Shown: positions 1 to 7,798 of the stretch, piece by piece
How the letters are laid out: every line of letters starts with the position of its first letter
How positions within the stretch are numbered: the first letter of the stretch is position 1
NCBI GenBank assembly: GCA_021819725.1
Contig: JAKAQR010000025.1
Coordinates: 1-36,421, forward strand
Direction: 5' to 3'
Length of the DNA stretch: 36,421 nt
Source: Actinomycetes bacterium
GTDB taxonomy: Bacteria > Actinomycetota > Acidimicrobiia > Acidimicrobiales > Acidimicrobiaceae
The notes under the pieces: model-generated
Told to the model about the DNA's origin: nothing
The model's database searches: none
What the model saw: the letters and a program-made list of their open reading frames with translations, nothing else
Made by a program: the position numbers and the translations under genes

Positions 1-927
1 GGTAGCAAGAAAACATGCGCCCACCCGCTAACAGTATGGGAATCTACACCGCCGAGATCCAAGGTTCTATGAACGCTCCGTCCTTGACCCACGGCCGTGA
101 ACGCCACAGCATCGCAGTAGCAAGAATGGGTCGGCGACAAGGTGACCAGAGTGACTGCGCGTTCCCGATGTCGACCGACATACGCTTGCGCGCTAGCGGC
201 TATGAGGGCTCAACGTTATCGGGGACGGGACCGACTTTCTCCCATGACGACGCCCCAACACTCGCCTCACCCGGTGCAAGGCTCAAACACGCACCCCCCT
301 ACCAGTTCACGTGCGTTCGCCATCCCTCAACGAGAGTGCACGATTGGCTCGAACCCATGTGCTCACCACAATGGCGCCCACCCGAGAACCGAATGTCAGA
401 ACCTCCAACTAGCTTAACAAATCCCGCGTCTGTTGATCGAGCGCCCGAAACGACGAATGTCACTCGAAACCAGGGCACGAGTCACAAGATAACCAGTACC
501 TTGCTACACCAGCCCCCTAATCGCGCCATGAAGAGCACTCGAGACACCCGTTACCCGCCATACTGCGTCAAGGCTGCTCGACCGGCCTCAAGCGCACCCG
601 CAAATCCAGACTATGCCTTCGGTGTCTGCTCACGGAGTATGTCCATCGCGACGCATCTGTCGGCAATCACTTAGCGTGACTTCTTTGGCATCTTCTCATC
701 TCAGACAACGCCCTTGGATGGCGCCGGTCTTCGAGCCTCCGGCAACTGAGAAAGTAGCGTGCCAGCCAATCATCCGTGACACATCCAACCAGGTTCAGCG
801 CACCAGCCAAGAAGATGATCCCTGGGGGGATCGACACCGTCATGGCTGTGACCACATGGTCAGTGGCCGCTCCTCAGCGCCACCAGAGTCAGTGAGTCAA
901 ACTTGCGCTAGCACACTGGAGATTGGC
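1..927. other. No convincing gene; intergenic or decayed DNA
   Basis: The long plus-strand frame over about 15-674 is rich in Ser, Thr, Pro and Arg, has no recognisable domain and no ribosome-binding site, and is probably spurious. On the minus strand, 667-855 encodes 62 residues from a GTG, opening with a hydrophobic stretch (PPGIIFLAGALNLVG). Its codon use looks more gene-like, and GAGGAG lies upstream at poor spacing. It may be a fragment of a membrane protein, but I cannot name it. Confidence 0.5.
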
Positions 928-1647
928 TCAAGGGTGTCCACTTCGCTGGCTGGCAAACTCAGAGAGCGACCGACGCTGACGACCCGATTCGTCGAAGTTA
1001 TCACGCTGCAACCACTGCGAAAGAGCCAGTCTCAGCGGCGGCCATTCTGAGTCAATGATCGAATACCATGCAGTATCACGGTTCCGGTTCTTTACGACGT
1101 TGGCCTGCCGAAATGTCCCTTCGTACGTGAAACCCAGCCGCTCAGCTGCGCGTCGAGATGCTTGGTTCAACGCATCGCATTTCCATTCGTATCGACGATA
1201 ACCAAGCTCATCGAAGACCGTTCGCATCATCACAAACATGGCTTCCGTCGCCGCCCGCCTCCTCTGCAACGCCGGACTAAACGCGAGGTGACCGACCTCG
1301 ATCGATCCAGCGTTAGGGTCGATGCGTTGAAAGGCAGCAACTCCGACCGCTTGACTGGATTCGTCGATGATAGCAAAGAACATAGGATCACCTTGGTTCG
1401 CCACTCGAGTTAGCCAGCTAGCGTAGGTCGCGAACTCTGCGAATGGCCCGTACGGGAGGTAGGTCCACATCCGGGAACCGCAGTCCGTCGAGTTACTCGC
1501 AAACAACTCGGCGCCGTGCCGGGCGGGGTCAAGAGGCTCTAGCCTGCACCAGCACCCCTGCAGTGGCCGAGCAGTCGGCCGCGGACGCGAAAGCCAGTCG
1601 CCCACGAAAGCACCTACCGGCTGTCCAAGGTGATTGAACTCCGCCAT
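928..1647 (-). CDS. GNAT-family N-acetyltransferase (RimJ/RimL type)
   Basis: A 239-residue protein that probably transfers an acetyl group from acetyl-CoA to an amine, perhaps a protein N-terminus or a small molecule. The central part fits the RimJ/RimL branch: an opening segment on a ligand position (CRLEPLDPARH), an EVGHLAFSP strand, the acetyl-CoA loop in LQRRRAATEAM, and the C-terminal ALNQASRRAAERLGF and EGTFRQ segments. About 35 extra residues precede the domain. It follows the Nudix gene by 22 bases on the same strand, so the two are probably co-transcribed. The spacer also contains TATACT 7 bases before the ATG, which could drive a leaderless transcript, but no matching -35 box is seen. 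The ribosome-binding site is weak. The substrate is unknown. Confidence 0.85.
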   Translation of the reverse strand: MAEFNHLGQPVGAFVGDWLSRPRPTARPLQGCWCRLEPLDPARHGAELFASNSTDCGSRMWTYLPYGPFAEFATYASWLTRVANQGDPMFFAIIDESSQAVGVAAFQRIDPNAGSIEVGHLAFSPALQRRRAATEAMFVMMRTVFDELGYRRYEWKCDALNQASRRAAERLGFTYEGTFRQANVVKNRNRDTAWYSIIDSEWPPLRLALSQWLQRDNFDESGRQRRSLSEFASQRSGHP

Positions 1648-1669
1648 CTACCCGAGTATAGCGAGCACT

Positions 1670-2167
1670 TCAAAGGGTATGTTTGCCTTCGTTACTCCAT
1701 CGACCGCCGACGTGTTGAGCAAGCAAGTCCGACAATTCACCCGGCTCAATCACAGCCTTGGAATTGCGCAGCTCCTCAACAGCGAACCAATGATACCCGA
1801 GCAGTGTGGCCTCCTCCTCTTCGGTCAGCGCCTGGGGGCGCACCTGTTGGTCGCCGACGAGGGCGACGAAGAACGGTTCGACCGCTACGAGTCGGCGTCC
1901 AGACCAGAGACAGTCACGCTTGACCCATGCCACGGGGCCGAACAACGTTGTATCGAGTAGCCCTGTCTCCTCTGCCAGTTCACGAGACGCTGCTTGAATA
2001 TAGGACTCGCCCTCCTCCACCCCGCCCCCCGGTGGCTCCCAAAACGTTCGCTCATCTATTGGATCGCGCCAATTGAGCAGCAAGACACGTTCGCTTGAAT
2101 CGATGCAGAGAATTCGCACTGCTGGCCGAACCACCTCCGGCACGCCTTCTAGGTCATCGGCTATCAT
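1670..2167 (-). CDS. Nudix hydrolase
   Basis: A 165-residue hydrolase of nucleoside-diphosphate-linked compounds. The full Nudix box G-x5-E-x7-REUxEExGU lies at residues 48-70 (G48, E54, RELAEETGL 62-70), so the metal-binding glutamates are present. The preceding FWEPPGGG is typical of the fold. The start is well supported: GGAGGTGA stands 7 bases before the ATG. It is the first gene of a probable pair with the acetyltransferase downstream. The substrate (oxidised nucleotide, dinucleotide, coenzyme or other) cannot be told from sequence. Confidence 0.92.
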   Translation of the reverse strand: MIADDLEGVPEVVRPAVRILCIDSSERVLLLNWRDPIDERTFWEPPGGGVEEGESYIQAASRELAEETGLLDTTLFGPVAWVKRDCLWSGRRLVAVEPFFVALVGDQQVRPQALTEEEEATLLGYHWFAVEELRNSKAVIEPGELSDLLAQHVGGRWSNEGKHTL

Positions 2168-2829
2168 GATCGGTTCACCTCCGAGCAGACTTCACCGAAT
2201 TACCCTATGCGATCCGTCGAGACCCTGCGGTGGTGGGGCAATCCCACGCCATGCCCACGAGGTCAACCAAATCCTGGTACTGTCGGCACGCGGGTATCGG
2301 CAGCTCGAAGTGTCTTCATCTGAATCGTGATTTCACGAACGAGATCACCTCCCTTTCACTAGAGGCGGCTGAACCACTCAAGCTAACGAACCCTCAGGCC
2401 TCACCATCTTTGATGGAAACGTACTGGCACCTCGCATTGGCGAGTGCGTACGCAGCGCCTCAAGAAGCTATCGAGCGATAGCGCCATTGGCCTCCCGAAC
2501 ACCGCGGGCCAAGGATCAATTGCGTGAGTGCCAAGCCAATGGGGGACTCCTTGGTCAATGGGAGTGGGCAGAATTCGTCACCCGGCAGCGTGTATGCGGC
2601 CAATCACCAAGGAGCAATGAACAGAACTACAGCGGTCCCGATCGTACCAGATGTCGACTTTCCTTCTTCAAGAGATATGCGTTGCGAGGGTTCTTCGCAA
2701 TGCTACCACCGGCCCAAGCAAGGCACTCTGTGTTGATCGAATGCGCACAAGGATGACCACCTGTTTGCCTGCGACAATAAGCTCAGCCGCCGCCGTACGG
2801 AGAGAACCATCAATGCTAGGTTGTTGAAC
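2168..2829. other. Intergenic stretch without a clear gene
   Basis: About 660 bases between the divergent Nudix and esterase genes. It should hold both promoters, but none matches consensus well. A 5-bp hairpin (GTGGG-GCAAT-CCCAC) lies near 2232-2246. A plus-strand frame ending at 2481 has a stretch of gene-like codons over its last 45 residues but no start signal and no recognisable domain; it may be a remnant. Confidence 0.45.
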
Positions 2830-3858
2830 ATGCTAGATCGACACACGGCCTTTGCCTACTCGGGCGCGCTGCACGAACATGTGCTCTTCTCCCCGGCACT
2901 CCAGGACAATCCGCTCGGCGATCCCGCGGCGCGGACGCTGGTCGTCTATACGCCTCCCGGTTACGATGACAACCCCACGCGACATTATCCAAGCATCTAC
3001 GTCATTCAGGGATACACCGGACAGGTCTCGATGTGGTGGAATCGTACCCCATTCAAGGAGCCCTACCCCAAGGTGGTCGATGATCTCTTCGCCTCCGATC
3101 ATGTTCCTCCTTGTCTTGTTGTCTATGTGGATGCATGGACGCGGTACGGGGGGTCGCAATACGTCGATTCCGCCGGGACCGGCAAATACCACACTTACCT
3201 TTGTCAAGACGTTGTCCCGTTTGTCGATGCGCACTACCGGACGATCGACCACGCGTCCCAGCGTGGCATTCAGGGCAAGTCCAGTGGAGGCTTCGGTGCG
3301 ATGATTACACCGATGCTCCGCCCTGATCTCTTCGGCGGACTGGCCACCCACGCTGGCGATACTCTCTACGAGCTGTGCTATGGGAATGAATTTGGTAAAG
3401 CCACACGTCTCTTACGCAACTGGAACGGCTCACCTGAAGATTGGTGGGCAGACTTCACCAGCCGAGCGGCCTTTACCAATCCTGCTGACATGACATTGCT
3501 GGGACTCTATGGTGTCGCAGCCTGTTTCTCGCCCGATGAGCGCGGACGACCGCTACTGCCCTTCAACACGACCAGCGGACGAATTCTTGAGGAGGTGTGG
3601 GCGCGATGGCTTGCCTGGGATCCCGTACGAATGGTTCCGGCTCATCAAGATGCCTTGCGGGGTCTGCGGGCCATTTGGGTCGATGCCGGCCGGAATGATG
3701 AATACTTTCTTGATTTAGGGGCTCAGGCATTTGTCGACGAACTCGCCAGCATCGGCATCCACGATGTCCACTTCGAACTCTTCGAAGGAGGCCATGGTGG
3801 CATCGACCACCGCTATCCTCGTTCGCTGGCCTTTCTTGCCAAGCGCCTCCAACCCTGA
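2830..3858 (+). CDS. Putative alpha/beta-hydrolase esterase (esterase D / enterochelin-esterase-like)
   Basis: A 342-residue hydrolase of the esterase family that includes enterochelin esterase and mycolyltransferase-like proteins (PF00756 type). The catalytic triad is visible: nucleophile Ser151 in GKSSG (elbow GIQGKSSGGFG), Asp290 in VDAGRNDEYF, and His322 in EGGHGG. The N-terminal part reads RTLVVYTPPGYDDNP, the usual first strands. No signal peptide is seen, so it is probably cytoplasmic. The start is uncertain: ATG 2830 has AGG 10 bases upstream, while TTG 2821 and 2824 are also in frame. A tiny gene start with a strong ribosome-binding site follows 17 bases downstream. The natural ester substrate is unknown. 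Confidence 0.85.
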   Translation: MLDRHTAFAYSGALHEHVLFSPALQDNPLGDPAARTLVVYTPPGYDDNPTRHYPSIYVIQGYTGQVSMWWNRTPFKEPYPKVVDDLFASDHVPPCLVVYVDAWTRYGGSQYVDSAGTGKYHTYLCQDVVPFVDAHYRTIDHASQRGIQGKSSGGFGAMITPMLRPDLFGGLATHAGDTLYELCYGNEFGKATRLLRNWNGSPEDWWADFTSRAAFTNPADMTLLGLYGVAACFSPDERGRPLLPFNTTSGRILEEVWARWLAWDPVRMVPAHQDALRGLRAIWVDAGRNDEYFLDLGAQAFVDELASIGIHDVHFELFEGGHGGIDHRYPRSLAFLAKRLQP

Positions 3859-3875
3859 GTAGACGAGGAGGATCC

Positions 3876-3962
3876 ATGCACACGTCTGAACGTGTTACTC
3901 CCACGCAGCAGGGTCAAAAGAGGCGAATAAGTCGGAAGACTTCAATGCGGTTTCGAGAATAA
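3876..3962 (+). pseudogene. Short frame with strong RBS, probable truncated gene start
   Basis: ATG 3876 is preceded at 5 bases by GAGGAGG, as strong a ribosome-binding site as any in the window, but the frame closes after 28 basic residues (MHTSERVTPTQQGQKRR...). It sits directly behind the esterase on the same strand, where the second gene of an operon would be expected. I read it as the surviving 5' end of a lost gene. A genuine small basic peptide is possible. Confidence 0.4.
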
Positions 3963-3983
3963 GTTCCAAGGGCAAACCGCCCG

Positions 3984-4367
3984 TTAGCGCAGCCTAGCAC
4001 GGGTGCTGCGCTCCAACAAGACCGGTATAGCTAGCACCAGAAAGCCCGAAATCTCTACCGCCAACGATGCCCATGCATAAGGGGCAGCCGGGCGGTCTGG
4101 GAACCCAAACAGCCCGGTGTAGACGCTCACCAGTAGCCCACTCTCCGTGAAGGCAAGTAAGACAGCACCCCCAAGATGGATCATCCATCGGTTGGCCGCG
4201 ATGTTTCCGAAAGCCAAGACAACGGCTAACGGTGCCTGCACCAAGAAGAGCTTGCCGACGACAGAAATATAACGATAACCCATCAACCGCAGATCGAAAT
4301 GCATCACCCCCGACGCCAGAAGCAGCAGGCCTCCAACGATCGGATGATCGGCAGCAACCGTCGGCAA
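3984..4367 (-). CDS. Small four-helix membrane protein of unknown function
   Basis: 127 residues with four hydrophobic segments at about 8-22, 34-53, 62-84 and 94-116, ending in a basic tail (ERSTRARLR). No enzymatic motif is recognised. The start is doubtful: TTG 4367 comes directly after an in-frame stop and has no ribosome-binding site, and the first helix starts almost immediately. The gene may therefore be 5'-truncated. The upstream minus-strand DNA (4580-5355) contains frameshifted membrane-protein fragments, so this gene may belong to the same decaying locus. Confidence 0.5.
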   Translation of the reverse strand: MPTVAADHPIVGGLLLLASGVMHFDLRLMGYRYISVVGKLFLVQAPLAVVLAFGNIAANRWMIHLGGAVLLAFTESGLLVSVYTGLFGFPDRPAAPYAWASLAVEISGFLVLAIPVLLERSTRARLR

Positions 4368-4379
4368 TTACCATTCACG

Positions 4380-5423
4380 ACAACCGACCACCACGAACTT
4401 GAGGTCGCCCCTAGTCTGGGACGATAATAGCGGCTAATCATCAACGGAACTCCTTCCCGTCACCGCGCATACTACCTCGGTTCAACATTGCCAATGGGCA
4501 ACCGGGATGTTGGCGCGTCAGCGAAATCCCAGCTGTCGCCGAAGGCGAACACAATTCAAAGAGGCGTTGACCAAGACGGTCAGCTCGGTAGCAGCGACGG
4601 CAATAACGACACGCGACGATCGCGGTGTCTGCGGACATCACATGTGTGCCTCGCATCGCCCAAGAACTTCAGGCCCACGACCTGATGCGCCATAGACGAC
4701 CTGTCAGTGCAAAGCGACTCAGGGGCACCTGTAAGAGATATCGCCACTGGCTGGTCATCAGGGTCGCCGAATCTCGACCGCTTGAACCACTCACCGGTCC
4801 TGGAGCGCCCCTTCGTCGGACGCATCAGCCACGAGGAGCACAGCGACCGGGGCCCTCGAATCAACCTGCAATCGCTGAACACCAACGCCAGTGAGCGCGA
4901 CGTCGCCAAACTTGACCCAAAGAGCCAAGCCATGACCAAGAGATCCTCTGCTACGATCGCCTCGATGAGTGCGATCACACTGGGCGAGGTGGCTATGAAG
5001 GAAAAAAGGAGCAGGTAGCAGAGGCAACCAGCGATCTGGCAAGACTGGTCGCAGCAATCGACGCCAGCACCCCTAGTCCAGCTGACGAAATGGTCGCCAT
5101 ATTGGGGCAAGCCGGTTGCTAACTACAGAGGTTGCGACAATCGCTCCCATCAGATGCACCGCCAACGTCCACAACATCACTAAGGAGCCAAGTACATGCC
5201 CGAACAGACCCAACATGTACTAACATACCACCGGCCAGCACGAGGCCCAGAGGCCAACGATAACCCAGTTCATAGCCGGGACCAACCGAGCTGACTAGGG
5301 TTACTAGAAACCAACGACGCCACACCGACCATCGAGCCCCCATGAGGTAGCTCATCCCTGCACAACGGGCGCGTCATCATGGCTACAGTACATTCGCGCA
5401 TCACCATAGGGATACATTCATTG
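4380..5423. other. About 1 kb without an intact gene
   Basis: This stretch holds only broken minus-strand frames (see the remnant at 4840-5355) and several overlapping short frames in all phases. Just before the regulator gene there is a perfect inverted repeat ATGAG-GTAG-CTCAT at 5342-5355, which could be an operator for that regulator. No RNA gene is recognised. Confidence 0.45.
4840..5355 (-). pseudogene. Frameshifted membrane-protein remnant
   Basis: Membrane-like sequence continues through three successive reading phases on the minus strand. From ATG 5355 it reads MGARWSVWRRWFLVTLV and PLGLVLAGGM. After a phase change near 5220 it reads MLGLFGHVLGSLVMLWTLAV, then HLMGAIVATSVVSNRLAP, and stops with TAG at 5073-5075. 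A third phase supplies CYLLLFSFIATSPSVIALIE and AEDLLVMAWLFGSSLA. Each piece has helix-length hydrophobic stretches, and none is complete. The simplest reading is one or two decayed multi-helix membrane proteins. The parent family is not recognised and the phase joins are my inference. Confidence 0.3.
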
Positions 5424-5741
5424 ATGACCGAGTTGATCGCAACGACTCACAGCTGCTGCGCTCTGGCAAATCACGGACATGTCCTCCTGGTGATTGCGCA
5501 GGATCCCGAGGTCCGTGGTCGCGACATCGAAACCGGAATTGGCGTCACTGAAGGCGTGCCGCGGACGACCATCGCTGATCTGACGCTGGCTGGCTACGTT
5601 GAACGCAAGCACCGAGGCCGTCGAAGAGCCTACTACGCGCCGTCGCTGCGTCATCAGACTGCGGTTGGCGAACTACTCAAAGTGCTCGCGACATTCGAGA
5701 CTCTGTCGGTCGCTTCGAGCCAAGACTCCCTTGCGACCTGA
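5424..5741 (+). CDS. Winged-helix transcriptional regulator (MarR-like)
   Basis: A 105-residue DNA-binding protein. The pattern NHGHVLLVIAQDPEVRGRDI, then VTEGVPRTTIADLTLAGYVE, then RHRGRRRAYYAP-like wing sequence matches a common actinobacterial family of small MarR-like winged-helix regulators: helix 1, recognition helix, then beta-wing. The C-terminal TAVGELLKVLATF helix probably serves dimerisation. I chose ATG 5424 because AGGGA lies 11 bases upstream and family members usually begin about 15 residues before the NHGHVLL helix; an in-frame ATG at 5379 has no ribosome-binding site. The inverted repeat at 5342-5355 may be its own operator. The effector and regulon are unknown. Confidence 0.8.
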   Translation: MTELIATTHSCCALANHGHVLLVIAQDPEVRGRDIETGIGVTEGVPRTTIADLTLAGYVERKHRGRRRAYYAPSLRHQTAVGELLKVLATFETLSVASSQDSLAT

Positions 5742-5770
5742 TCTCCTTTGCGAATCCTACCAACCACGGT

Positions 5771-5791
5771 GTGACTAGCTCCTAGCGTCAC
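5771..5791. terminator. Possible bidirectional hairpin between convergent genes
   Basis: GTGA-CTAG / CTC / CTAG-CG-TCAC can fold into an 8-bp stem with a two-base bulge and a three-base loop. It lies exactly between the ends of the regulator and the ABM gene and overlaps the ABM stop codon. There is no clear T-run, so the call is tentative. Confidence 0.3.
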
Positions 5792-6075
5792 GGCTCGATG
5801 AGGTGCACAACAGTTGGATCTACTGCAAAGAAAGGACTGAGGAGCCTGCGCCACTCGATATAGGCATTCGAGGTTCGGAATCCGTCCAGGTGATCCTCAA
5901 TCCGTTCCCACTCAACCAGTAGGACGAACGTCGAGGCATCTTCTTGAACGCGGCGCAAATCCGCACGGCGACAGCCTGGTGACTGGGCCAAGTGTGGCCG
6001 TGCCGCAAGGTATGCACGATGAAAAGCCGTCTCTTGGCCTTGGGTAATATGGAATGTTGCGAGTTCAATGACCAT
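5788..6075 (-). CDS. ABM-domain protein (antibiotic biosynthesis monooxygenase-like)
   Basis: A 95-residue single-domain protein with the ferredoxin-like ABM fold: IELATFHITQGQETAFHRAY, then SPGCRRADLRRV, then FVLLVEWERIEDHLDGFRTS, the usual order of strands and helices. Family members are small cytoplasmic dimers that oxidise quinones, degrade haem or handle aldehydes, and sequence alone does not settle which. The downstream neighbour, a MarR-like regulator, is convergent, so co-regulation is possible but not shown. No ribosome-binding site is seen before ATG 6075, which suggests leaderless or weak translation. Confidence 0.82.
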   Translation of the reverse strand: MVIELATFHITQGQETAFHRAYLAARPHLAQSPGCRRADLRRVQEDASTFVLLVEWERIEDHLDGFRTSNAYIEWRRLLSPFFAVDPTVVHLIEP

Positions 6076-6538
6076 GGAACCACGCTAGTCGAGTCAAGAC
6101 ACCTTGAATCAACCAAAGTAGGGTTCCTGCGCTCGTTCAGAGCACTCCTGCGATGAGGAACACCGCGCGCCCTCGACGCCAGATTCGGCATGCGCAACGA
6201 GCGCGGACTCCCCTCGGCAACGAGCAATCCGCGCTCGATTCATCAGCGCCCGAAGAACCGACGCGCCTTGGTTCCGGCTGTCGCCGAAGCCGACAGCCCC
6301 TGACACTGGCACCGCTCAGACCTTGGGATGTGGCCAAGAACCTGTTCGACGTGGGCGCCACAACCTGCCCAAGTTGGCTTCTTACACTGCTTGCACGTAA
6401 CTGCTCTACACATACCCCACACGGTATATCCTCCACCGCTCGCCTAGGTTCATGTATTGTGAAACTTCTAGGGATATAAGCCTGTATGACCGCAGTTGGC
6501 AAAAGTGTGCACGACTTATTACCGCGTAGAGTGGAACG
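6076..6538. other. Divergent intergenic region with a CsoR-like palindrome
   Basis: About 460 bases between the ABM gene and the plus-strand peptidase cluster. The only structured element noticed is the palindrome ATACC-CCACAC-GGTAT at 6412-6427. A weak TTGGCA at 6496-6501 might be a -35 box for the downstream gene, but no good -10 follows. No coding frame is convincing. Confidence 0.45.
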
Positions 6539-7732
6539 GTGGCCCACAACGTTCATACCCATCACCCAAGCTCGACGACTCGAGAGCAACAGCACCGAAC
6601 ACACCCGATAATCCGCTCGCTCTTGACGGGCGTGCTTGGCTTGGCGACTGCAAGTGGCATCATCAGCGCTGCCGTGCAGCTGCTCCTCCTTGTCAACCCG
6701 TTCTGGCTCGCCAACTGGTATGCCTGGTTCTTCGTCGATGTCCTGGCAATCGGAGCAGCCCTTGGCCTCTATCGGCGATCTCGAGCTCTCGCCAACGGTG
6801 CAAGCCTCGGTGTCATTGCACTCACGGCTGGGATCATCATGCTCGCCATCGGCCAACTCACCTGGCACTACCAAGTCACACCCTCTCGACCTATAGTCGA
6901 TAAACATCCATCGATCGACGCAATTTTTGTCGGATCGTCCTGGCGTAGTGCCCTCGGCCGTGTCCAAGCTAAGACCGAGCTGAGCGCCTTCCACATCTAT
7001 GTTGCAAGCGGCTGGTGGCATCTGCTCGCGACCTATGGCGTTGGACCGATCTCGCTCGCAGGTTGTTCCATCGTTCCTCATCGCCTTCGTGCGTCGAACC
7101 TCAAGCAGTTCGTGACCTCGGCGACCCTCGCGACAGGAGCCACCTGCCCTGGCTCGGTAGCACCGCTACCGCAGCACCTTCTCACAGATCGGAATCCTCC
7201 TGAGATCGTTATCTTTGCTGGACCAAATCAGTTTCTCGGCCAGCACCTCACCGAGAGCGGATGGAACTTCCTCACCACCGTCGATCATCACCCAGTTCGT
7301 GCCACAATCGTCCTTGATGGATCACTCAAGATCACCCAAGGCGCCAACGGGCAGCTCCGAGCAATCACGCCGATCGAGGACACCACCCTCACACTCTCCC
7401 ACGAACTCGCCGAGAGCACGACGAGTCTCGGCAAAGGATCGATCAGCGTTGCCGCAAGCACCCTCTCGCGGTTCGCCGTAACGACCGGAGCAACGATCCT
7501 GTATGCGATGAGTTCGCAGTGGGGCAACATCATACCATTCTTCGACTCCCAACCCACTGATGTCCTTCAAATCGCCGATGCCTGCACACCCGGGCAGCCA
7601 GCCTTTGCTCCATCACCTGCTACGTCGTACCGGTTTGTCGATGGCGTCGGGATGGTATCACTCCTGGCCAAATCGGGCGATCGTTGTGAAAATATCGATC
7701 GCGGATCGGTGATCCAGTTCCCTCGTCTGTGA
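6539..7732 (+). CDS. Membrane protein with degenerate SGNH-like outer domain
   Basis: 397 residues with a GTG start. Three membrane helices lie at about 28-52, 56-78 and 88-108, followed by a soluble domain of about 290 residues that probably faces outward. The domain follows an SGNH-hydrolase-like layout: a block-I-like VGSSWRSALG at 131-140 (GSS where GDS is usual), an AGCSIV strand, a block-III-like PPEIVIFAGPNQF, and a C-terminal DGVG at 368-371 where DxxH is usual. The catalytic His position is therefore Gly371. Several Cys residues (AGCS, TCPG, ACTPG, DRCEN) could form disulfides. The resemblance is by eye and could be wrong. It heads a three-gene cluster with the S53 peptidase (66 bases downstream) and a cytochrome-like protein. 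Confidence 0.6.
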   Translation: MAHNVHTHHPSSTTREQQHRTHPIIRSLLTGVLGLATASGIISAAVQLLLLVNPFWLANWYAWFFVDVLAIGAALGLYRRSRALANGASLGVIALTAGIIMLAIGQLTWHYQVTPSRPIVDKHPSIDAIFVGSSWRSALGRVQAKTELSAFHIYVASGWWHLLATYGVGPISLAGCSIVPHRLRASNLKQFVTSATLATGATCPGSVAPLPQHLLTDRNPPEIVIFAGPNQFLGQHLTESGWNFLTTVDHHPVRATIVLDGSLKITQGANGQLRAITPIEDTTLTLSHELAESTTSLGKGSISVAASTLSRFAVTTGATILYAMSSQWGNIIPFFDSQPTDVLQIADACTPGQPAFAPSPATSYRFVDGVGMVSLLAKSGDRCENIDRGSVIQFPRL

Positions 7733-7798
7733 GGTTTCGTGGCCAAGAGCCAGACAGCGCTACACTAGTTGCAGTGCGCCAGAGAAAGAGGGGGAAAC

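Noticed and set aside
15..674. 219-residue plus-strand open frame
   Set aside because: Composition is dominated by Ser, Thr, Pro and Arg, there is no ribosome-binding site and no domain is recognisable; overlapping frames are equally long.
6137..7081. 314-residue minus-strand frame opposite the SGNH-like gene
   Set aside because: It is antisense to a well-supported membrane-protein gene and shows the Cys/Arg/Ser-rich composition of a shadow frame.
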